Source: CALEUX01 sp964608615
GTDB lineage: Bacteria; Bacteroidota; Bacteroidia; Bacteroidales; Marinilabiliaceae
Assembly (NCBI GenBank): GCA_964608615.1
Contig: CAZSQG010000114.1
Coordinates: 1 to 9,292 of the forward strand
Reading direction: 5' to 3'
Length of the DNA: 9,292 bases
The notes beneath the pieces were generated by a model. That model had not been told where the DNA came from. It was given only the letters and a program-made list of their open reading frames with translations, and did not search any database. Positions 1-5,416 of this stretch are shown here, piece by piece (the stretch's first letter is position 1; the number at the start of each line of letters is the position of its first letter). A program made the position numbers and the translations under genes.

Positions 1-278
1 TTTTTAAAAGGCTCCAACGTGGCAATTTTGGTCTGTAAATCTGAAATGTGGCTTAATTTATTAATAAACTCGGAATTTTTCTTGAGAAACTGAACGTTCT
101 CATCAAGCTGTGATTCCAAATGAGACACTGATACCTGGGCGCTGTTATGTGCCAATAATATGTCTTGATAAATTAACTCGTAATCTTTGTCTAGTGCCGC
201 GACTTGTTTTGTTTGTTCTTCATAATTGGAAAAAATCAAACAATACGGCGTATTATATCTTTGTTTGCGATTCCCAAA
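1..278 (-). CDS. Unrecognised partial open frame at left edge, helical
   Basis: On the minus strand one frame stays open from an in-frame TGA at 279-281 down to base 1, giving about 92 codons that run off the window. I do not recognise the product. There is no ATG in the frame; the only plausible start I see is a TTG (codon 14), just before the residues IFSNYEEQTKQ. From there the sequence is rich in Glu, Gln, Lys and Leu (for example VSHLESQLDENVQFLKK) and looks like a long amphipathic helix or coiled coil, with no membrane segment. It could be the N-terminus of a real gene using TTG, or the remains of a decayed one that has lost its start. A plus-strand frame also crosses this DNA but has no recognisable content. 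Confidence is low because both ends are uncertain. Confidence 0.35.
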
Positions 279-325
279 TCATGCTCGTTTCCTAAAACCA
301 AAATACTATTCCATAGGGACTAATA

Positions 326-384
326 TCGAGTAGGTAAAGGCGAATTTGACTTGGTCGTTTTCTTAATTTACCCCTAAACATATC
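326..384. repeat. Dispersed intergenic repeat, copy A
   Basis: This segment matches 6975-7032 at most positions with small gaps. Shared blocks include AGTAG, TAAAG, ATTTGACTT, GTCG and ACCCCTAA in the same order. Both copies lie in non-coding DNA, in the same orientation, about 6.6 kb apart. Neither contains an open frame of note, and copy A has no terminal inverted repeats that I can see. It is most likely a small non-autonomous or decayed dispersed element of this genome; its function is unknown. Confidence 0.6.
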
Positions 385-549
385 ACTAATCCAAACCGCT
401 TAACTCCACTCCCCTTGAAAGGGACGAACCGCAGGGGCTATTGGAATCACTTCCAGTAAAGCAAATCCGGGAAACCAACCCAAAACCTAAAATTAGCTGA
501 ACCCCTCTCATCTCATTTAGAGTTATTATAAATCATTTTCAAAGTACAT

Positions 550-570
550 TCTTTCTGACTTACAGAAAGA
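550..570. other. Short perfect hairpin upstream of promoter candidate
   Basis: TCTTTCTG (550-557) and CAGAAAGA (563-570) are perfect inverted repeats of 8 bases around a 5-base loop. The arms lie just upstream of the -7-like box at 575-582, where a -33 element or an operator would be expected. It is too AT-rich and lacks the T-run needed to be a good terminator. An operator role is only inferred. Confidence 0.35.
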
Positions 571-574
571 TTAT

Positions 575-582
575 TATATTTG
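575..582 (+). promoter_or_regulatory. Candidate -7 box for the GH43 unit
   Basis: TATATTTG matches the Bacteroidota sigma-A -7 consensus TAnnTTTG at every fixed position. No clean TTTG -33 element sits at the usual distance; TTTC at 552-555 is the nearest. If used, it would leave a 5' leader of about 230 bases before the ATG at 822, which is long. The box could occur by chance in such AT-rich DNA. Confidence 0.3.
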
Positions 583-821
583 AAAGCGCCCTGACTCTTC
601 GGAGGATACTTTAAATAGTTGAAAATATCATATATAAAATATTAGAGCTTAACCGTTTACCTAGAGCTTTACGCCTCGCATCAAATTTTGTAACGGCTTG
701 TGGTACCGACTCTCTTAGTGCTCAACTAATTATAGTTCAGAATATTAATTACAATCAAAACAAAAACCTATTTATCGCGACATCATTTATCATTAATTAT
801 AAACTCTATAATGATCTATTT

Positions 822-1559
822 ATGAACATTAAAAGCAAAACATTCTTATTAGGGGCAAGTCTGGTATTACTAACTGGACTGGGATTGCAAGCTCAAAACG
901 CTACGTCAGGACGTCAGATGGACGATCCCGCTTTAAGCGATACTGTAGGTAGAAGCATCACTGGATACTTCACGCCGGCCACAAAAGCAAAAAAAACACC
1001 GGATGCTGAAGGATTCATTCAACGTTGGTTATTACTGGAACCAATTATCAAACCAAACCGTGGCAATGCTGTTTTTACAGATAGCTACTTAAGAGCTGCC
1101 TTTGATACATTATATTTTCCAAACCAGTTTACCATTATTCCTAAAGATGGACAAAAAGTAAAATTTGGGAAAGAGAAATTAACCTGGCATGCACTGGATA
1201 GCAAAAATTTCAATGTTAAATTATTCCGTTTCGCTTATGGCTTAAATAAACCAATATACGGCGTAGTGTTTTGGGCTGTAACCGTTGTTAATTGTCCGCA
1301 GGAAATGAAAAACGTAAGAATGGCCGTAGGGTCAAATTCTGCATCCATGTGGTGGGTTAACGGAAAAGAAGCCCTGTTACTTTCGGGCGACAGACGTATG
1401 GTTATGGACGATGGCGTATCTACACGCCTGACACTTAACAAAGGGAAAAATGTTATCCGTGGCGTAGTAATCAATGGCCCGGGAATGAGCGATTTCTGCG
1501 TTCGCTTTTTGGATGAAAAAGGAGAGCCGATAAAAAATATCACAATTACCCTTGAATAA
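822..1559 (+). CDS. Secreted beta-sandwich-like protein next to GH43
   Basis: This encodes a 245-residue protein of unassigned function. Residues 1-25 form a Sec signal peptide (positive MNIKSK, hydrophobic LLGASLVLLTGLGL, cleavage near AQA/QNA), so it is exported. After a short linker the mature part reads as beta-strand-rich, with conserved-looking blocks such as FIQRWLLLEP, FPNQFTIIPKDG, SMWWVNGKE, LTLNKGKNVIRG and VINGPGMSDFCVRF. The last block, a WWVNG turn then 'KGKNVIRG' and 'FCVRF', resembles the jelly-roll modules found in glycoside hydrolases and associated esterases, which suggests carbohydrate binding or an accessory role. I see no catalytic triad or GH motif. It lies 141 bases before the GH43 gene on the same strand with no terminator between, so the two are probably co-transcribed. 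I have a general impression that similar modules occur beside or fused to acetylxylan-esterase-type proteins, but I cannot verify that. Confidence 0.85.
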   Translation: MNIKSKTFLLGASLVLLTGLGLQAQNATSGRQMDDPALSDTVGRSITGYFTPATKAKKTPDAEGFIQRWLLLEPIIKPNRGNAVFTDSYLRAAFDTLYFPNQFTIIPKDGQKVKFGKEKLTWHALDSKNFNVKLFRFAYGLNKPIYGVVFWAVTVVNCPQEMKNVRMAVGSNSASMWWVNGKEALLLSGDRRMVMDDGVSTRLTLNKGKNVIRGVVINGPGMSDFCVRFLDEKGEPIKNITITLE

Positions 1560-1700
1560 AACGAGTTAGTAATTCTATTCAGTATCGTAATCATTTAGTA
1601 ATTACAACAATCCATAAACGAGCCATGGTGATCATTTTCATAAAACGGTAGAATGATTGATTGGGCGTTTTATTTGTCAATTAAAACAAATCAAAAACAA

Positions 1701-3149
1701 ATGAGAAGAATCAATATATTGGGTGCAACAACCCTAATGTTCATGCTGTTAAGCACAACAGCTTTTACCCAAGTTGGAAAACCATTTATTCACGATCCAT
1801 CAACAATTATGGAATGTGAAGGAAAGTATTACACATTTGGAACCGGGGGTGGCGGATTGATATCCGAAGATGGTTGGACATGGAACAGTGGTGCAGTAAG
1901 ACCTGGCAGAGGAGCTGCTCCGGATGCAATGAAAATAGGCGATCGTTACCTTATAATTTATGGCTCAACTGGTGGCGGCTTGGGAGGCGGACATAATGGT
2001 AAAATAAATACCATGTGGAATAAAACACTTGACCCAAATTCACCCGATTTTGAGTTTTCAGAATCTATTGTTGTTGCTTCATCTGAAGGTATGGAAGATT
2101 GTGATGCAATTGATCCCGGACTTCTTCTGGATCCAACTGATGGCCGTTTATGGTGTTCTTATGGAACCTATTTTGGTTTTATTCGACTTATAGAACTCGA
2201 TCCTAAAACAGGGAAACGTGTTGAAGGCAATAAAGCAATAGATATTGCCATTGACTGTGAAGCCACTGATTTGGAGTATCGCGACGGATGGTACTATCTG
2301 CTTGGCACACACGGAACCTGCTGCGATGGAGCAAATTCAACCTATAATATTGTTGTTGGCCGTTCCAAAAAAGTAACCGGCCCTTACCTCGATAATATGG
2401 GAAGAGAAATGCTAAAAGGTGGCGGCAAAATGGTTGTTGCAGCAGGCGGAAGAGTTACCGGACCAGGGCACTTTGGACGTACTATTATTGAAAATGGAGT
2501 TGAAAAAGTATCCATGCATTATGAAGCAGATTTAGATCAAAGCGGACGCAGCGTGTTGGCTATCCGTCCATTACTTTGGAAAAATGGATGGCCCGTTGCC
2601 GGTGATAATTTCAAAGAAGGAACTTACGAAATTGAATCCGAAAGAAGAGGATATGCATTGGAATTGGTAGTTGATTTTGTACGGATGCCTGGTGGAATGA
2701 GAGGATTCGGACGTAACAACGATGAACCAATTAAACCAGTTCCATCTCAGGAATTAAAAGATGTAATTGACACCTGGCCAACCGGAAACATTGGCGTAAG
2801 AATAGGAGATTACATGTTCCGCCCACATCAAAAATGGACAATTACAGCTGCTCCTGAGGCTGGTGGGTATTTAGGTGGCCCCTATTATAAAATAACAATC
2901 GAAGGTACCGATCGCGCTTTAGCAGCTACAGCCGATGCTGAATTAATAACTGTTCCTGCATTTACCGGTGCACCTGAACAATTGTGGCGAATCGATCAGT
3001 TGACTGATGGAACTTTCCGGATAATGCCTAAGGTAGTGCCAAACTCAAACGAAAAGCTGGTACTGGTTTCTTCTGGAGACAGCACCCCCACACTTGCACC
3101 GTTTGATATGAACAGCGACAATTCCAAATGGAATTTCAGAGCCCACTAA
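1701..3149 (+). CDS. Secreted GH43 endo-alpha-1,5-L-arabinanase-type hydrolase
   Basis: This 482-residue secreted enzyme very probably cleaves alpha-1,5-arabinan in the periplasm or outside the cell. I start it at ATG 1701 because a signal peptide (MRRINILGATTLMFMLLSTTAFTQ) begins there; an in-frame ATG at 1653 would put 16 polar and aromatic residues before it. The five-bladed propeller catalytic domain spans about residues 28-315. GH43 landmarks are Asp32 (HDPS, base), Asp138 (AIDPG, pKa modulator) and Glu187 (DCEATD, acid). The arabinanase-like stretch GTCCDGANSTYNIVVGRS (205-222), then GPGH with His257, favours endo-arabinanase over xylosidase. Residues from about 320 to 482 form a second domain whose tail (EQLWRI...STPTLAPFD...SKWNF) looks like a ricin-type beta-trefoil or similar sugar-binding fold. 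It follows the secreted partner gene and is closed by a strong terminator. The exact linkage specificity is inferred. Confidence 0.88.
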   Translation: MRRINILGATTLMFMLLSTTAFTQVGKPFIHDPSTIMECEGKYYTFGTGGGGLISEDGWTWNSGAVRPGRGAAPDAMKIGDRYLIIYGSTGGGLGGGHNGKINTMWNKTLDPNSPDFEFSESIVVASSEGMEDCDAIDPGLLLDPTDGRLWCSYGTYFGFIRLIELDPKTGKRVEGNKAIDIAIDCEATDLEYRDGWYYLLGTHGTCCDGANSTYNIVVGRSKKVTGPYLDNMGREMLKGGGKMVVAAGGRVTGPGHFGRTIIENGVEKVSMHYEADLDQSGRSVLAIRPLLWKNGWPVAGDNFKEGTYEIESERRGYALELVVDFVRMPGGMRGFGRNNDEPIKPVPSQELKDVIDTWPTGNIGVRIGDYMFRPHQKWTITAAPEAGGYLGGPYYKITIEGTDRALAATADAELITVPAFTGAPEQLWRIDQLTDGTFRIMPKVVPNSNEKLVLVSSGDSTPTLAPFDMNSDNSKWNFRAH

Positions 3150-3164
3150 ACGTAATTCTTTAAG

Positions 3165-3196
3165 AAAAGACGCCGGTTTAATGATCGGCGTCTTTT
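3165..3196 (+). terminator. Rho-independent terminator after GH43 gene
   Basis: AAAAGACGCCG (3165-3175) pairs perfectly with CGGCGTCTTTT (3186-3196) around a 10-base loop, and the T-run continues to about 3200. It starts 16 bases after the GH43 stop codon, so it ends the two-gene unit. This is the strongest terminator in the window. Confidence 0.9.
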
Positions 3197-3299
3197 TTTT
3201 CTCTTTTCCAAAGACTATTGTCTCTTAAGAAACCGCATAAGATCTCTGCATGTATAGTTTCATTATCGCAAAGAACGTTTTTAATTCGCTTAAAGTTTT

Positions 3300-3307
3300 T
3301 ATTTTTG
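3300..3307 (+). promoter_or_regulatory. Candidate -7 box for the AraC gene
   Basis: TATTTTTG fits TAnnTTTG exactly and lies in the 298-base spacer between the GH43 terminator and the regulator gene. A TTTT stretch about 20 bases upstream could serve as a weak -33 element, but no TTTG is there. Apart from the terminator I see nothing else in this spacer. Such boxes arise by chance in AT-rich DNA, so support is weak. Confidence 0.3.
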
Positions 3308-3447
3308 AAGTCACAAACAGTGCTTTTGGGTTCGCTTGTAATACCTCAGAGATAGCTAATTAATCAAATAAATCACTGCTTTTTTTGTTTTTTACTTGAA
3401 TATCAACAAATTTAAAGGTGGAAAACTTCAGTTATTAAAAAAAGAAC

Positions 3448-4329
3448 ATGGAATTACTGGTATTTCCTGATATGCTTTTTTGCCACAAAGAAAAGAACAA
3501 ATTACTCCAGGATCTGTTTTTTTATGATTATATAACAGTTTCAGAGTCTGTTAAGAACAAAGTTGTCTTCAAAAAGAATATATTTAATTTTATTCTGTCA
3601 GGAAACAAAACCATTCATACGTTAGGCAAGTCCTATCATATAAACCATACACAAAGCATCATTATCAGAAAAGGGAATTGTCTGACTTCTGAAAAATATC
3701 CCGAAAATAGCTGCTTTAATTCTTTGACCTTATATTTCGATTCAAAAGCTATCCAAGATTTCTTAGTCAAATATTCAAAACTAATTTCCCAATTTGAGAT
3801 TAAACATAACATTGGCGACAAAGATGTTTATGTCTTTGATAAAGATGCTTTTATTGATAGTTATATTGATTCAATCAAACTATTGACATTAAAATATGGC
3901 GATGTCCCGAGTGAAATAACTCAAATAAAATTAGAAGAAATCCTGCTCTATCTTCTTCATAAGGAAGGGGTCCCCTTTTTGTTTTTTTTAAGGGAAATGA
4001 CATCCGATTCAAAATCTGTCGATTTCAGGATTAAGATGGAGAAAGAATCGTTAAGCAATCTTGCACTAGAAGAAATGGCGTTCTTGTGCAATATGAGCCT
4101 TTCAACATTCAAACGAACATTTGCAAATACTTTTGGAGTTTCGCCTCAGAAATGGTTTCAAACCCAACGATTACAGTATGCTTATGAATCATTAAAAAAA
4201 AATACCAAAACCCCAAGCGACTTGTATCTTGAATTAGGGTATAGTAGTCTATCAAGCTTTTCTGTTGCTTTCACAAACATATTTGGCATGCCGCCATCCA
4301 GAATTCATCAATTAAAAAATGAGCTTTAA
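3448..4329 (+). CDS. AraC/XylS-family transcriptional regulator
   Basis: This is a 293-residue cytoplasmic DNA-binding regulator. The C-terminal third (about 197-293) carries the two helix-turn-helix motifs of the family: the first around LALEEMAFLCNMSLSTFKRTF, the second around DLYLELGYSSLSSFSVAFTNIFG, ending with the typical PPSR. The N-terminal part (about 1-190) is beta-rich (FNFILSGNKTIHTL, QSIIIRKGNCL) and looks like the cupin-like or related sensor domain of AraC proteins; its ligand cannot be told. No membrane segment is present, so it is not one of the hybrid two-component or transmembrane AraC types common in polysaccharide loci. It is separated from the GH43 unit by a terminator and precedes the PEBP gene by 84 bases on the same strand. 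Its targets could be that neighbour, itself, or the carbohydrate genes; none is shown. Confidence 0.9.
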   Translation: MELLVFPDMLFCHKEKNKLLQDLFFYDYITVSESVKNKVVFKKNIFNFILSGNKTIHTLGKSYHINHTQSIIIRKGNCLTSEKYPENSCFNSLTLYFDSKAIQDFLVKYSKLISQFEIKHNIGDKDVYVFDKDAFIDSYIDSIKLLTLKYGDVPSEITQIKLEEILLYLLHKEGVPFLFFLREMTSDSKSVDFRIKMEKESLSNLALEEMAFLCNMSLSTFKRTFANTFGVSPQKWFQTQRLQYAYESLKKNTKTPSDLYLELGYSSLSSFSVAFTNIFGMPPSRIHQLKNEL

Positions 4330-4378
4330 TAGAAACAATTTGGACTTTTTTCATAAATAAAAACAAGCTATATAACTC

Positions 4379-4386
4379 TACATTTG
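4379..4386 (+). promoter_or_regulatory. Candidate -7 box for the PEBP gene
   Basis: TACATTTG matches TAnnTTTG at every fixed position and lies 27 bases before the ATG at 4414, which would give a short leader of about 20 bases. A TTTG at 4339-4342 is too far upstream to be its -33 element. If real, the PEBP gene has its own promoter in addition to any read-through from the AraC gene. Confidence 0.4.
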
Positions 4387-4413
4387 ATTCATAACTTTTA
4401 AAACAAATTGGAT

Positions 4414-4959
4414 ATGAAAAATGTTGGCTTTATTATCATTGGTTTGTGTTTTTTTGTTGCTCATTCTTATACACAAACCTTCACATTAGCAAATAAATCT
4501 GTTGGAGGGCAAGCCTCCAACAAACAAGTTTTTAATGGAATGGGGTGCGATGGCAAAAATATGTCTCCTCAGTTATCGTGGACCAATGCTCCTGAAGAAA
4601 CAAAAAGTTTTGCCGTAACGATGTATGATCCTGATGCCCCAACCGGCAGTGGATGGTGGCATTGGGTGGTTTTTGATATTCCGGCCAACATTTCCGAACT
4701 CGAAGAAGATGCCGGAAACATTTCTAAAGGCATTGCACCAATGAGTTGTGTTCAGAGTAATACCGATATGGGACAACCCGGTTTTGGAGGCCCTTGCCCA
4801 CCCGAAGGTAGTGGCTTTCATAGATATATTATCACTGTATATTCTTTGAAAACTGAAAAGCTTGGATTGGATAAAAACACCAATCCCGCAATGGTAGGCT
4901 TTTATTTAAGTCAAAATGTAATTGAAAAGGCTTCTTTAATTTTCTACTACAAGAGGTAA
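4414..4959 (+). CDS. Secreted PEBP/YbhB family (RKIP-like) protein
   Basis: This encodes a 181-residue protein of the phosphatidylethanolamine-binding protein family, bacterial YbhB/YbcL type. The start is the ATG at 4414; an in-frame TTG at 4408 would add only two residues. Residues 1-20 form a signal peptide, so unlike cytoplasmic YbhB it is exported. Family marks are the anion-binding-pocket blocks MYDPDAP (70-76) and HWVVFDIP (83-90), then GQPGFGGPCPPEGSGFHRY (120-138) with the pocket His136. Length is normal for the family. Cysteines at 45, 112 and 128 could form a disulfide after export. The biochemical role of bacterial members is poorly known; small-ligand binding or effects on signalling are proposed for homologues. 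It follows an AraC regulator and is closed by a terminator at 4984-5024. The pairing hints at regulation by that AraC protein but does not prove it. Confidence 0.92.
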   Translation: MKNVGFIIIGLCFFVAHSYTQTFTLANKSVGGQASNKQVFNGMGCDGKNMSPQLSWTNAPEETKSFAVTMYDPDAPTGSGWWHWVVFDIPANISELEEDAGNISKGIAPMSCVQSNTDMGQPGFGGPCPPEGSGFHRYIITVYSLKTEKLGLDKNTNPAMVGFYLSQNVIEKASLIFYYKR

Positions 4960-4983
4960 AGTTCAAAATATCATTATATTTTT

Positions 4984-5024
4984 TCTGCTTTGACCGATTT
5001 ATAATAAAAATTTGTCAAAGCAGA
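4984..5024 (+). terminator. Rho-independent terminator after the PEBP gene
   Basis: TCTGCTTTGAC (4984-4994) and GTCAAAGCAGA (5014-5024) pair perfectly over 11 bases around a 19-base AT-rich loop, followed by TTTTGTTT. The stem begins 24 bases after the PEBP stop. The large loop makes it less typical than the terminator after the GH43 gene. T-rich DNA also precedes the stem, so it could act in both directions. Confidence 0.75.
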
Positions 5025-5148
5025 TTTTGTTTAGTAGCTTACGATCATAAAAACAGGACGGGTTCAGTGGGTTTTCGAGTGGTCCGTCCCACCTCATTAC
5101 TTTTTCAACTGGTATACAGAAGCAGTCTCGTAATCCGACACGTTTCAT
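4999..5148 (-). CDS. Doubtful 49-residue minus-strand frame
   Basis: An ATG at 5148 on the minus strand opens a 49-codon frame ending at TAA (4999-5001). Its product has basic and cysteine-rich parts (MKRVGLRDCFC, SCFYDRKLL) and no signal peptide or known motif. Just upstream, on the same strand, lies TAACAACAGTTGGGC, which resembles the end of an integron attC site. The frame overlaps the PEBP terminator stem, which argues against it being a functional gene. I think it is more likely a translated piece of a dispersed non-coding element than a protein gene. Confidence 0.2.
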   Translation of the reverse strand: MKRVGLRDCFCIPVEKVMRWDGPLENPLNPSCFYDRKLLNKICFDKFLL

Positions 5149-5151
5149 ATT

Positions 5152-5190
5152 GCCCAACTGTTGTTAGTATATTTATAATGAGCATCGGGC
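5152..5190. repeat. Imperfect palindrome with GCCC/GGGC ends, attC-like
   Basis: The segment begins GCCCAAC, which fits the attC box RYYYAAC, and ends ATCGGGC, which agrees only in part with GTTRRRY. The middle (TTAGTATATTTATAATGA) is weakly self-complementary. It is shorter than usual attC sites, only the outer four bases at each end pair cleanly, and there is no integrase in the window. It may be a degenerate recombination site or just an AT-rich palindrome. Confidence 0.25.
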
Positions 5191-5416
5191 AAGAAATTTA
5201 CATTTTGAATCACTACTAACCAAATAAAACAAAAAGATTCTGAGCGAAGTGAGAAATATTAAAGTCAAAATATTTATCGGTCACTAATGATTTAGAATAT
5301 TGACAATAATAAAATAATATTTAGCAATCATTAATTCTGAGCTTCAACTTATAAGGATTAAGTTGTGTTACAATAATTACCAAGGCATTTTAAATGAAGA
5401 AATAAAAAAAACAATT

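Larger units (their letters stand above)
279..821. other. Non-coding spacer before the GH43 unit
   Basis: I see no credible gene in these 543 bases: every frame is broken by frequent stops. The stretch holds one copy of a dispersed repeat (326-384), a C- and G-run segment around 408-455 that can fold weakly (CCCCTT against AAGGG-type runs), a short hairpin (550-570) and a -7-like promoter box (575-582). The part between 600 and 800 shows no structure I can name. The features at 550-582 would place the start of the downstream transcript about 230 bases before the first gene. Confidence 0.6.
4960..5416. other. Long spacer with terminator, folded block and decayed elements
   Basis: This 457-base spacer holds no convincing gene. 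It contains the PEBP terminator (4984-5024), an inverted repeat GGACGG...CCGTCC at about 5057-5090, a minus-strand 49-codon frame (4999-5148) and an imperfect palindrome with GCCC/GGGC ends at 5152-5190. GATTCTGAGCGAAGTGAG at 5236 resembles a short sequence I associate with Bacteroidota intergenic repeats, though I cannot confirm this. From about 5260 to 5416 it is plain AT-rich leader, and no clear -7 box precedes the FMN gene; TATATTTA near 5169 and TACATTTT near 5200 are one base off consensus. Confidence 0.6.

Noticed and set aside
640..720. Possible tRNA or structured RNA in the GC-richer patch around 650-720
   Set aside because: I could not fold an acceptor stem, anticodon arm or T-loop consensus from either strand.
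1653..1700. In-frame ATG at 1653 as the start of the GH43 gene
   Set aside because: It would place 16 residues ahead of a complete signal peptide that begins at ATG 1701, so the later start is preferred.
1560..1700. Terminator or promoter between the two genes of the GH43 unit
   Set aside because: No stem with a T-run and no TAnnTTTG box at a proper distance are present, which supports co-transcription.
5363..5416. TTG at 5363 as the start of the FMN protein
   Set aside because: It adds 18 residues without a conserved feature; ATG 5417 leads directly into the region before the cysteine cluster.
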